Below are positions 48,246-61,600 of a stretch of 64,000 nt of DNA, piece after piece. The translations under genes and the position numbers were made by a program. The notes below the pieces were generated by a model, which saw nothing but the letters and a program-made list of their open reading frames with translations, was not told the origin of the DNA and did not search any database. The stretch's first letter is position 1. Every line of letters begins with the position of its first letter. The DNA comes from Tomocerus qinae (Eukaryota; Arthropoda; Collembola; Entomobryomorpha; Tomoceridae): contig CM034548.1 of assembly GCA_020055645.1 (NCBI GenBank), forward strand, positions 49,778,296 through 49,842,295, given 5' to 3'.

Positions 48246-49573
48246 ATTGATCATGGGATCTGCAATATATATAATTTTAGAGCCAAATTTGACAGAGGAG
48301 AATAATGAATGAAGATCGTTTCCCACTTTATATAAAAATGTTTTAGGTTTTTTATTAGCAAATAACAATTTTGTTGTAAATCCTGAGATCTACATTTCCT
48401 CTATCTATTTAGAATCATATGGGACAAAGCGTTGGTCCTGAATCATGTACTTGTACTACTTAAATTGACCTTTGAAGATCAAACAGCAGGATCAATTTTT
48501 TTCTAGCTCTACTCAAAATTGTTCATACTAATATTATCCAATAATTGAAATTTGGATTTGATCTAATTCGGAGAGAAGAAGATTAGTGTATGCCTCACTA
48601 AACATTATTTCTTCATAATCCACAAAAATTGAAATGGTTGCCCATCACTGAGACAGAAAAGATTGTGCGAATGTGTGTGGCATATGGTTGGGTCTGATGT
48701 AGAAAGTTGAGGCAGTGGGGTACAGTGCAGAGAAGAATGGTTTCCCAAGAATCATTACTAAAAGCGGGAAAGGAGCGGGAAATAGTCGTTCATTAATAGT
48801 CCAGCCTTAACCACCAAAGTTGCATGTCTCCAATCTTCATTGGTACTCTTCCCAATTTACAAGGCACGTGATTTTTGATTTTAGCACCACCGACAAATCA
48901 CTGTTGATTTTTAGTAGACACTTATATTGTGTTCTGTTGTCACTACTGACTGCTGATGGCTGGCGTTGTCAACTTAGCGCGAATTAGTAGTTATCGTCAC
49001 CGATTACTCATTAAGGAGGTATCGGCGTTGCCAGTAGTTCAAATTCAAGGTGTCATTTTTATGCTCACTAGAGAACATTTTGATTTTTATTCAGATTTTT
49101 TTGTAAAGCAGTTTTGGATTGGAATTTAGAATACCAAATTATTATTTAAGAACTGCCCTTCCAATTTTAATACAATTGAAAAATGGTAGATGTGCTATCA
49201 AATTTTAGCTGACTTACCTCAAGTCTAGAGAAAGGTTTAGTCCTTTAGTTAAGTTGGAATGTCATTCAGTGTTCAGTTTCTCTTTGACAAAACGAATTTG
49301 ATGTGTTGACAGTTCACAATTTAGTTCAATGCAGTTTTAATACAACTAGTTCTTAAATTGTGAAAGGTATTCCTTACGGTAGACCATGGTACACTAGAAT
49401 TATTGTAAAAATTGCTATCACGAACCAAACACTCCACCACCTAGGGATATGATTACCCTTTCCCGTATGTCATCGCTCACAACGAATGAATTGGGCTCTA
49501 TCATAATGCTGTGTTTGAATTTGTTTAAAGTAGGATGCAAGGTGTGCCTAACTAGACAAACGTACCGAGAATA
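48246..49573. promoter_or_regulatory. Region upstream of Cramped; promoter not resolved
   Basis: Between the last LINE tail and the Cramped start codon. It must hold the Cramped 5' UTR and promoter if exon 1 is correct. No TATA box or initiator can be fixed by eye, and no other gene is seen. Confidence 0.35.
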
Positions 49574-49635
49574 ATGGGAAAGCGAAAAAGAAGTGGGAGT
49601 TTTACAAAGACAGATGATTCTGGGGCAAAAAAAAG
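49574..49635 (+). CDS. crm: Cramped exon 1 (start codon exon)
   Basis: ATG opens a short lysine/arginine-rich peptide, MGKRKRSGSFTKTDDSGAKK, followed by a donor AAG/GTAAAT that leaves two bases (AG). These complete a serine codon with the T at 51135, keeping frame with the SANT exon. A basic, low-complexity amino terminus fits the family. It is a small exon with no domain of its own, so the assignment rests on phase, donor quality and position. Confidence 0.65.
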
Positions 49636-52600
49636 GTAAATAAATACCAAAGATGTACTCAGCGTATTACTCTTAGGATATATGACAATTAATCCATTTG
49701 TCACTCGTTCTAGTGATGACTGCGACAGTCAGGAAGAACTGGACGGCGACCCGTTGATTCCCCTAAAAAACAGCAACGGTATTTACACTCTCTTACTTCC
49801 TTCCGCTCTCCTGGATATATGTGGGCAGTCCACTATAACGTGGAACGATAATCTAGTAAGAGTCCAGAAAAGTCCTATTCCTTTCTACTAGCCTTTCTGC
49901 TTTTCTGGACTCAGACTAGAAGATTGTACCGCCTTATAATGGACTGCCCACATGTCACAATGATAATAATTCATGGATGCAAATTAATGTTAATGGCACA
50001 CACAGAGATTTTATATGGCAAGATGTTTTAGTCATAGAGGTTATAAACTGCAGAGCCAAAACCGTAATGCCTTTCCATGGTACAAAAATCAATGCCTATT
50101 GTCTTCGATTATGCATTAGTAGGTATCGTAAAAATTTCGCGCCGTAGTCGGATGTATTAGTAGGTATCGGTAAATTTTCGCGCCGTTTTACGGCGGAGCT
50201 ATTCATCAATGTTATAAAGAAAATATTCTCCACTTTAACTCTATTCCCTTAATATTATTAGAACCTCTTTGGCTTTAGTGAGCAGTAGTAATTTGTATGG
50301 TGTATAATAGAAAACCGTGTGAATTTGTATGGCAGTTAAGGGGACAATGTATGATACTAAGAGTATTGTGAGACAAAGAATGGTGGATACTCTTGGTACC
50401 AGGAGTAGGTAAAGAGGGTAAGTTAAGGTTAAACCAATGTATTGCGGTATTAGAAAGTAAGGTACTATTGCAACTACTACATCGACTGTAAAGTGTCTAT
50501 AAAAACACAAATGAGGATGTAGATAAGTGGAAACAGAGTCAACTTTCTGTTATCTAGTAATCTTATGGAATAACTTTGCCTTAATTTTATTATGAACTAA
50601 TTCATTTACTTGATTATTAATTAACATTGACTAATTGTACTTGTTTACTTGGTATTAATTTGCTTTACTTAATTTTCTAATGCATACAAATAAAGATTAT
50701 GTACTTGCAATGACGAAATATTTACATTTTCTATGTCAGGACCACCATTCTTCGTCTCACAATACTCGTAGTACCATGCATTGTCCCCTTAACTGCCATA
50801 CAAATTCACACCGTTTTCTATAACACACCATACAAATTACGATTCCTACTGTTCAGAAAAATATCTTGCCATACAAAATTCCTGTGTGTGCCATAACAAT
50901 TCAATTTTCCATGCTAAACTGTAAATAATAACAGTTTTAATTCTAAAATTGTACGCTAGTGGGCGAGTCTCTCACATCTTCACTATCAAAGATATTCAAC
51001 CTAAATGCAAAGTTTGCTGGTCCAGTGACTCATATTTCAAAAACATTTTCAAGCACTTTACTAACTGTTAAATAAAGTTTGATGAATTACTGAAAATGTA
51101 TAATTTTTTTTGGAATGACAGGAGTTCGTTGCAGTGCCCGAGTGCAAGAGAAACAGGAAAAGTTGCGGCGAGAGGCCTCTCCCAGCAAACAGATTATTCC
51201 GGATTTCATCCAGGCCCCCGGGAGCGGTGGGAGTTCTTCAACAGTGGCCAAGAGTAGTAAAAGACCCGTATTCCCAGACGAGTTCGACGTTCTGTCAACG
51301 GAAGAGCTCACCGTTCGTCTCAAACTAAATGCAAAAGACAAACGAAAGAAACGTAATTGGGAGTTGTGGAGTTTGGAAGACAAGCAGCTATTTTTTGAAG
51401 CCCTAAATGAACACGGAAAGGATTTTGACGCCATTCAGAATTATTTTGCTACTAAGTTAAAACCGAAAAGTAAATCAGGACAGTGTTTGCAACCATTGTC
51501 GAAAAACAAAGATCAAGTTCGTCACTTCTATTACCGCACGTGGAATAAAATATCCAAATATCTTCAGTTTCCGAAAGGTTCTTCTTTGTTTCTCAATCAA
51601 GAAAAGGTTGTGTCGGATTTTTTCTTTTCTGCTAGTGCTAATCAGGGTTGGTTTTTAGTGCAAAGCTAAAAATCGAATTTTCGTTATGTAGGCGAAATAT
51701 ATACGAAACATACAGTTTCAAAATTTGGAAACATTTTGAAAAACTAAATAAGGGTGTGAGGAAAACATTTGTGAGTAAAATGGCGCCGGTTTCATGATAA
51801 TCGGTCCAGTAGTTTAGAAATTACTTCTAGATTAGCAACGGCGGAAAACCGCTATAACTTAAAAACAACAGCTAATTTTAATTAGTGAATTTCAAGTAAC
51901 TAAGATTTGACATAACATTTTCTTTGTTGATTAAGTTAAAATGACATTACAAAATATATTTAGAAATAATCTAGCAGCATTTATATTGAACAATTCCACT
52001 TAAAACCTCTTGTCATGGGGATTGGGCAAATTGTCTTATATAGGTGAAACATATTGCACTAATTACAAGGGTAACAATATTGATACAACCAAGACTTACT
52101 TAATGTCTGTTTACTACGGAAAAGCTTTAGCTAAAGTACAAACCCGTTACTTTTATAAATAAATTTGATTTTCTTAAAATGGAGGCAATATCATAAGACC
52201 CTTCTCGAGAATTAGAGAACCTAGAAAGAAACAGTTTCAGATTATGATTAAATTACTACTAACTAATCCGTTAAGACTATTTGTCTTGTAAAATTCGAAA
52301 TTTTGAGTAAAATTTTCAAAATCGTTTAGAATATTTCATTTCTCTGTCATAATACAAAAAAGAGTCGTTTAATCTGAAACTGTTTTGGGTCAACACCTCA
52401 TGATAGTCTTTAGAATGTATGACCATGACCCCATGCAGGGAAAGTATTGGTTGTTATAATATTTGCTGGATTACGGATAACTTGTATAAATTATTTCGTA
52501 TACGAGGGTAGTGACGTCTTATATATGCAAAAGGATATCCCGTATATGGATAGTGACAACTTGTATACGCAAATGGATATTTCGTATATGCTCTTAGCAT

Positions 52601-55600
52601 GGATTATTATGATCATTATCATGATTATTAATACATTACTATCCCTTATATGGATAGTCATGCGTTCGCTTTTGTATTAATCTTTTACTTCATGTCAATA
52701 ATCATAATCGATGCTAAAAGAGCATATACGGGATATTCATTTGCATATACAAGTTGTCACTATCCATATACGGGATATCCTTAAGCATGTACAAGTTGTC
52801 ACTACCCTCATATACGAAATGATTTGTACAAGTTATCCGGATACCTATTTTCTGCACTTGTACCTACTGCAGTATTTAAAATGAGTGCCTAAATCTAGAC
52901 GAGTCAAGATTTTGCATGGAATCACCAATGCAATATATAGGTGTGAATACCAGTTACCCTAAAACCAATATTTTTCGGGTAACGCTTACAGTGCTGTAGA
53001 TGAGAATTGCATTTGAATTTTGGTCCTTAGATATGAAGAAAGCCTTCCAAGAATTGTACGGTCTAGTAAACTACGGGGAGTTGCGCAAGAAATTACGAGT
53101 TTTGAATTCCAAAACGGCTGTAAAGCTTTCAGAACTAGTGCAGAAAGGAACGACTGCCATTAAAGTGCGTGGAAAAACTTTTCGCATCAAGACTCCGGTG
53201 TGCAGAGCTTTAAAACGACTCAATAGGCTAGAGGACATTGAACACAGTCGAGTTCCCTGCAAAATCAGTTTGGAGTTAATCCCCAAAAATGGTAAAGCTT
53301 GGGCTGCCGTGCAGGGGATGTCGCACAATCCACGAGTGAAGGTGCACGTGCCTTTGCAGAGAACTCTAGCTTCAGTCATCACCTACTTTGAGGACAAGTG
53401 GAAGAGCAAAGCTGAAAGACTCGTAAGACTTTTCTTTATTTTAACGGAGAACTTGTAATTGCATTGTGCTTGGCTGCTTACTAAATACTAAGCTGAAGTG
53501 TTCCCCAGCTGGAATTTCATTAAGTTTTTGGCGAAATTGTCATCCATCTGTTTTGGATGTGTTTAAATTGACATATAGCAACGTTTGTAAACTGAATCGA
53601 TGACTTTATCATTAAAATGTTGATTTGGTTTTGAGTTGAATCTTTGATGTTATTAATTTGGCATATCATATGATGTAGATTGTAAATTCTTTATTGGTGA
53701 AATTCTCTGAAAATGGATTTTAATGATAACGATAAATTCACTATTTAAACCATATGGCATTGAAAAGCTGACATAGAGGTGATATGGGATTATAGAAACA
53801 AGAAATGGCGTACACATTTGGAGGGAAACCCGTGCCTCGACTGCGAGTCTTCCCTTTCGAAAAAAATGACGTCAACCTGCCAATCTTCAAATTGAGCGAG
53901 AACACGAGCTCTGCAAAGATCAGTCTCCGTTCGTACACCGAGAACGTGCTGAGCAAGGAGATCGACGAAGAGCTAGAGCTGTGCACAAAGAAGCTGAAAC
54001 GGCGGCGGAAGCAGTCGGACTGCTGTGGGCCCAGTGGATCTCAAAATTCACTTCTCGCAGCCCACTTCTCGCACCTCATAAACGGGTCGGAGGCTTACGA
54101 CTCCCAAGCAGAAGCAGACGCTAGCGATATGGAAACTCCAGATGTCCCTCCGTCGAAAATTGTCGACGGGGACGATGACTGCCGCCCAATGTCCGGACAG
54201 ATGGGTGGGAAAGACGAGGGGGGAGTGACGAAGCGGGATGAGACGGAGAAGCAGCCAATTGACCTCGGGGTAGAGGCGGAGATCGGGAGCAGTGTGGACA
54301 CGCCCACTGATATTGACGAGCTGGAGAGTACGGCCGATGACGGTTTGCCGGAGAGTGGAGACTTGGCCCAGGTCTGTTCCGTCTGCTCCAGTCGGGGAGG
54401 CGAGCCTGAGGATCTCCTCGCCCATGTCTGGGACGAGGAGACCATTCTCCGAGGCTGGACTGCTTCGGAGGCCGGAGTCATGACTGTCGGCGAATTGTAC
54501 CTCATGGTAAGTCCCTAGAGAGACCATTCATCAAAGCCTTATTTATTAAAAATCAATTAAAAACAAAAGCAAGTAGTCATTGTCCAGTTATGTATACCAA
54601 GTAGCAAGCAAAGCAAATAATATATTAAGTCATAAAATAACCAGTCATTTACATAATTCTATGTTGATTGTAATTATCTTAATTTTGGCAAATGGAAATC
54701 GGTTTTTCCATGCCATAATTCCTACTTTTATCAAAGAGTTAATAAGTCTTTTCTCAACAACTTTAAAATATCAGAATTTTCGTTTTGCCAAACTGACCTA
54801 GATTCGGTCAAAATACTATTCGCCAGGGGCCCTCAAAATTCTTTCCGCTTCTTGGGGAGCTAGTCGTCCTGGCTTAGATCAGCAGTGACGCGTTAAAATC
54901 TCCCGATTTTCAAAAAACGGTAAAGGGGACCCAAATTCCTGATTCTTGAAAAAGTGGAAATTTTTATTTTTTTCCAGAATAATGGCAACAATTTAATTTT
55001 CTTCCCTTGAAATCCACTTCCTCCTCCTATGGTTCCACATTTTTCTAAGGCTCGCTTAGGCACTATATAAGCAGTGTACAAAATTTACCAATTTTTAGCC
55101 TTTTTTACCATCACAGTGGTAAAAATGCACTTAATGGTAAAAATGCATTTAATGGTAAAAATGGTAAATTCCAAAGTAAACCACTTCCCACTGCTTATAT
55201 AATATAAGCAATGGGAAGTGGTTTTTGATGATAGTTCCTTTCATATAAAAATCGATAATCATTTGTGGTTCCTAACCTTCCAAAAGTAAATTATGGCAAT
55301 TAAGATTTCGCAGAAACGATAAATATTTTAGCGGGTACTGAAAACGACAATCCAGTTGCTAGCTTTGCGTTCTATTTTTTGTATCTCTTAACTAATTCTG
55401 AATTGTCTGATTGTTCAGATGGGTAAATGTGAAAAGTTATGCTTCGAGTACTGCTGGGACACGCCTGAGGAGGTAAACGATCGAATTCGGATCAATCGGA
55501 TGCTGGAAAAACTGGTGAATCTGGCCTCTAGTCTCAAGAAGAAGAAAAGCAGCCGGACGAAGACTACAGCGGCGGGGAGTCTCACGCCCTCTTTCCTTTG

Positions 55601-58600
55601 CTCCAACTGCGGTCACAAGGACGGCGGGAATCTGCCCACCCCTACTCCTTTGACCAATCCGCCCATGCTGAAACCCGCCTCGTCCCCGATTCCTCTCTCC
55701 AGCAAGACGTTTCGGGCACCGGGGGCCGAATGTCCGCCTCTCCCACCGCTACCCCCGGCGTCCTCACCAGTCGCACTGACCAGTTCGGAGCCGGTTAACA
55801 TTGTTTTCTCCTCCCCCGCCGTCCCCGTCTCATTGTTCAGCGGAGGTGCGAAACCAGTTAGAACGATTCTTCCCAGTCCGATCTCATTGACAACCGAGGT
55901 GAGTCATCCCACAGGAGCTGCCAACAAAACGAAAGTGCCCGCACCCTCTGGAGATGCTACGCCAGGGCCGCTCTCTACACTACTGCCCACCCCCGCTCCT
56001 CCTTCTGACCTGCCTCCTGACATTGTGGTCGAGCATGATACTACAAAAGCTGAAGGTCTTGTAGGCGGGCCGCCTATACCTGCGAAGGTCTCGCCCATTG
56101 CAGAATCAAGGGATGTGACAGAGTCGACAAGCAAGGAGGAGAATGAGGCGCCTCCAGAACCTCCTCTTCCTCCTGTCCTTCAGACGCCAGGCAAAATCAA
56201 CGAAGAGAAACAGCATGAAACACCATTCCGCCGACCCGGGCAAGTGCCTATCCGCAGCGATATTTCTGATCCAAAGACAACTCCACCGAAGCCTTTTTTA
56301 GATCTGCCGAAAGGGAATCGACGCTTAGGTCGGAAACCGAATTGGAAACGGATGGTCATCCCTCGGGAATTGCCTCTCTTGCCCAAGTTAACGGTGCCCT
56401 CTCCGGTCATTTCCCTCAGTCCAGCACCCCCCAACACTACCGCTGCATCCATCATCATGTCAACTGCCAATTCTCAGATCCTAATACCTTTGGGTAATTT
56501 TCAATTTTGATTCTATCATTGCCCGACTTATTAAAAAATCATCGCTTCATTCATCTCTTATCCCCCTTTGTGCAATACTTACACCCTGACTAAAGTAGCA
56601 AGATTCGCTAATTCAGATTTTACCGAACTTCCCATTTTTGTTGCTTTTTGACCTTTCAGATTGGATGTACAACAACTGTAACATCTTATCTCTGAACTAT
56701 TTATATTCTTTTAGGGGCGAAGCATTTTTAGCCAAATCCTATCATTTGTAGCAAATAGAGATTTAGAAAAATATATTGATATAAAAGTATTAATTAGTAA
56801 AATTGTATCTTTGTGTGCCTGACTCTTTTTAGGCCAGTCCTTGGGGAATTTACCCACCGTATCTGCAGAGGTTCTCGTCTCCACAGTCGGAGCCTCAATT
56901 TCTGCAGCTGTCTCTAACAGTCTCGGAAACGCGATTGGTGCAACCCACGTCTCGCCGTCCGTTGTCATCGAAGGACCTTCCCTGTCCAAAGGACATTCCG
57001 CCAGTGGGAGTAGCACCGTAGGGGGACCGCGGAGAATCACGCCAACTGCGCTGCCGCAAAGTGTAACTAAGAGTCGTAGCGAGGCGGAGGGAAAAAAGCG
57101 CAATTTCCCGCTGAGCTTGTCAGCGTCGTCGGAAGGCAGCCGCCAGGTGAATATCTGCGACGAAATTCTCAACGTATCGATGTCCTCCAGCTCATTCGAC
57201 GATCTACTCAAAGTGCGGGACGGCCGGACGGCGGCGGCAGACACGGAGAGCAACCTAAGTTTGTCGTCTTTCATGGAGATCTCGCTGCCCGAGTCCACCA
57301 AGCAGGACGCGCGGGCATTCACCGCCGACCGCTTCCTAGACATGGGCATGGATGAATCCGTCAACAGTAATCTCAGCATGAGCGGTAATAAGGCAAACTT
57401 CACACTCCACCCAAGCAGCTTGTTTTGATAGCGGTTCTGATGTCCGCCATTGTTGACTAAGACTAAACACCTTTTCCTGCTAATTATAAGACCCCTCCCC
57501 TTTTAAACCCAGCCACATTGGCTTGGTGGAGCACACAGTCGTCTGACTAATCAATGTGCGCTTCCACTGTCAATTAGAGTCTTTGGCAGGGTGAAATGGC
57601 CGAGAGCTGTTTAAGGCAAGTGTTTGAGTTGTAAATGTGGAATTAATTGAGACAGAGGTTAAGCACAAACCCGCACCTACAATTGTGATCATATTATTAT
57701 ATACCTCATGGGCAAGAGTAGCTTGGTAAACTGTCTTTGTAGGGCTAGTAGATTTCCAAAAACAGTCCCACAGCAGTGACTCATAAATGACAGCCTTAGG
57801 CTTCTCGGGCATTAATTAACATTAATGTCAGTGTTGAGGGAGTTGGCAATGGGCCCGTGAATGAGGCCTCACCCAGTACTATTATATCACTCTGTAGTGA
57901 GGCAGTACACCCCATATTATCATACATACATCTATTCTAACAGGTGGACGCCATACTATAGATAAGAATAATGAATAATGCAGAAGAGTATTTTTATTTG
58001 GTTGTAGAACTAGAAACAATGAATTGTATTTTGACGTTTAAATTTGTAGATGTATTATCACTTATATTATAACCACCGTCTTAGATAAAGCAATAAATTT
58101 ACCTACCTATGTATGTCACTATATGTGGTAGGTCGAACTCAGGCACGTATCCAGAATTTGATCAAGTGGGGGCGCCACAAATGGTCATGCAAAAATTGCT
58201 TTGGAAGGTTAATGCAGCCCCTCCGCCCCTCTACTGGATACGTGCTAGAAGGAGCTATAGGAATACCAAAAAGCAAATGGAAATGTTTCATAATATTTTC
58301 AGCAACATCGACTCTCGATTGCGTGAAAATAGAAAAGTGTTTTGCTAATGCCTTGGGCATGGTTCGTGCGGTGTGGTTGAATCAAAGCATCGGCCTTCTG
58401 CTTTATGTCTTGTCCTTGTCCAACACACTACACAACATACTACACAGTTTAGATGGGGGGGCAGTGGCGGTCTCCCACAGAACCGTCAGTCACCTTAACT
58501 AACAGCCTAAAATTACCAATCAAATGCATAAATTCTATTGGTATGTGATTAGAACTTCTAACACTTCTGCGCGTCGCCTCTGATAGGCAATTTATCAACT

Positions 58601-61600
58601 GCAAGGCTCGTTTCCTGCTTCTAGTCTATACTAGGTACAATAATACAATTCTGTGGGTTAACTGTAAAGTTTCGTTTTTGACTACGAGCCCGTCAATAAA
58701 CCCTAGCCATAACAACAATGTGAATAAATTCACAAAATGGAATATAGCTTATTTCAAATGGCGGTTCAATGATAATTTGATAATTGACAATTTTTTTGTA
58801 AATAATACCAGTTTATTTTGACCATCAAGCTTTAGGTCTAGCCTTCAATAGTTTCTGCACACCGTGCATTAGTCATTTTGCGATTTTTCTACACGTTTAA
58901 CTATATATTTATTCCCGTTCTTCAGGAAAACCTTTCATTTTGACTTACAATGTGGTATAACCTTTTAAAGCAAAGTAAAATTCATTTCCGGATTTAAATT
59001 ATGGATCACAATTCCTTTTAAAATAAATCTCCTTTTCTATAGCTAAATCAATCAAACTTACATAAAAGTACATTTGACAGTCAACAAAATGTTTTAAATT
59101 AGGCTAGTTTCGTTAAAAATCAAAATTTTGGTTTTTTATTTTACACATATCCTAGGCATTTTGCATATGTCCGGTCTGTTCAAATTTCCTGTAACATATA
59201 TAATCGTGATACAGATAGAGCAATAAATTTACCTGCCTATATATCTATGTATGTAACTATGTGTGGTAGGAGAGTCTAGTGAACCTGCACACATTACGTA
59301 ACGCAAAACTCCCTCCCCCATGTGTAACCCAAGTCCTTGATTTCTTTGTGCCAGTTTGCACACCTTTTTTGTGGAATTAAATAACATTAAGTGGTTAACA
59401 AAATAACCTTATAGTGAAGTGTCAATGATTTTTTTGGAATTGTTTGTTACTGTGATAGGTAGCCTGCTGAAATTCCCTCGAGTGCTAAGTTCCCCCTTAT
59501 AAGATTTAACAACAATTGATCTTGATGGCCCATTTTACTCAAGTCTGTGAAATTGTTATGTTACCTACAAAACCGTGCCGCCAACTTTAATATTTGCAGA
59601 GAACTTTACTTTAAGAAGTAAATGCAAAGGTCAAAATGGTACGAAGATCACTACGTAGAAAGCTGATTGAAAAGATATTACACGATGGTTTTGTTAACAT
59701 AATTTTGGCAAGAAGTGGAAGTGACGTAGATAAGGAATTACTACTTTGCGCTGAAAATTGTTCAGAAAATTGAAAATTGCGCTTGTTCAGGTATCAGGAT
59801 TCAGGATATAACGATGCTGTTATGAAAAAAAACATGCCCTCGGAGGTGGTTAAATGTTGTTATACTATAACAGTGAAAAAGGGTAGGAAAAATGACGTCA
59901 TACGTTATCTGTCTTTAACACTTCTGTTATTTTAACACATATAACAACTTTTAACGCATATAACGGCTATAACAGACTTTAACACAAGTTCGTTGAGCGC
60001 ACCCTATGTAGATGAATAAACCCAAGTAACACAAAACATACAATACAATATTATGCTTTAAAATCTGTTGTCGGCTACTCCACACTTCATGCTGTCGGTT
60101 TACCTTGCAACGCAACTCTTTCCTTTCAACCTAACCCTTTTCCTAGCATGTCTCAAACGGCTATACACGACGCGCCATTGTGCCTTAGCTGGGTACACTA
60201 TTCTTTATATTGCACAAACTATTTTCAAAAGACTTTAGTGACTTCGCCATGTGTTTTGCCCAACTATGGTAGTTTCAGGGTTGTGGGTCGGGTTTTTTAT
60301 GGGTTGGGGTTTTTTGGGTTTTTTGGCAAAAAACCCACCCCGCTTTACTTAAAAAACCCCGGGTTTATTGGGTTTTTTACAAAACATACAAAAATGTGCA
60401 CTACAGCTCCATCTAGATACGTAATACATACTAATTTCTATTCAAAAATGTAAACAAATGCATAATCAGGTGGAAACAAATATAGCTTCTGCACTTCTAC
60501 GCGTAATTAATGTATCGTAATGTGAGGACTATAATAATATTAATTTTATGTATACTTTAGTCATTGCATTGTAAAGATTATGTTTATAATATTGTTGTAC
60601 TCATAATTTCAATTTATCACTTACATATTCATTACTGTAATGCTTTGCAATTAAAGCTTCAAATTAACAAAAGAATAATATCATAAAGTCAATATAATCA
60701 GTAAAATATTATAATGCTTAATATTTCACTAGTTGTTATCGAACAGTAATAATAATATAGGTGTTCACAAAAATACTGCATTTGCTACGTTACAACATAA
60801 AATTAAACTATTTATGCTTTAATTTTTCTTTTCATTGACGTAAGTAATAGTAGTTGACACGGTTGTTGTTGTTGTCAGCTGTAGTTTTCATATATGGTAT
60901 AGTATAGGCTTGTATTTATACCTATAGTTATATAAAAAACCCTTAAACCCAAAAAACCCTAAAAAACCCAAAAAACCCGGGGTCGAGGGTTTTTTCCTAA
61001 AAAACCCGGGTTTTTCGATACCTTGGGTAGTTTCCATGTAGGAATCCTTTAAATAAATGCGACAAAAGGGCAGGACCTCATTGTACAGTACAGGGCAGTT
61101 AAAACGGAGTATAGGGGTTACATTCCACTTGTGGGAAATTATGAAAAAAAAACCATTGTCCATAACCTCATTTTTTCATATCTGCCTATTCATCGTAATC
61201 CGTAAGGGGACTTTTAACTGCCCCGTAGTGTAGATATCTGTGAACCAGTCGAGTTAACAGGCAGTATTTCACAATTACAATCAAGTCCGTAATTTGTTTC
61301 GGGGGGAAGTAGGAATGACCAAACGCGCCTTTTCACTTGATTTAATTTATTTTAATGCGGTATTTAGAGCATATCTTGACTTGGTTAAAACGTAGCGAAT
61401 TAACTCGCCTTCAAAATTACCTCCAACTGAGGTAGTCGGAATTTTGAGGGCGATTAACGCCAGGCTGAGGCCGAGTTTTCTACTTAATGCTATACATATA
61501 ATAATAACAGTATATATATAGCAACACAATGTTAAAAGAGTAGGGAGTACACTTCCTACTTTAATGTATTCTGTCTCCCTCACACAGACTATCAGGACCG

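Larger units (their letters stand above)
57385..60275. other. Cramped intron 6, left part
   Basis: Intronic, with the possible MITE at 58140-58246 and the dispersed repeat at 59100-59275. Short frames at 57570-57812 and 58109-58502 have no recognisable domain. Confidence 0.6.

Noticed and set aside
54048..54527. Minus-strand open frames opposite Cramped exon 4
   Set aside because: Exact antisense of a conserved coding exon, with no domain of their own. The same applies to the minus-strand frames at 55613-56470 and 56711-57403.
58109..58502. 129-codon open frame in Cramped intron 6
   Set aside because: No domain, no splice sites in phase with Cramped exons 6 and 7 (which already join in frame), and it overlaps a small inverted repeat.
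60276..61025. Interstitial telomere array
   Set aside because: The GGGTTTT runs are irregular, inverted at the two ends, and bounded by an 8-bp duplication, as for a transposon.
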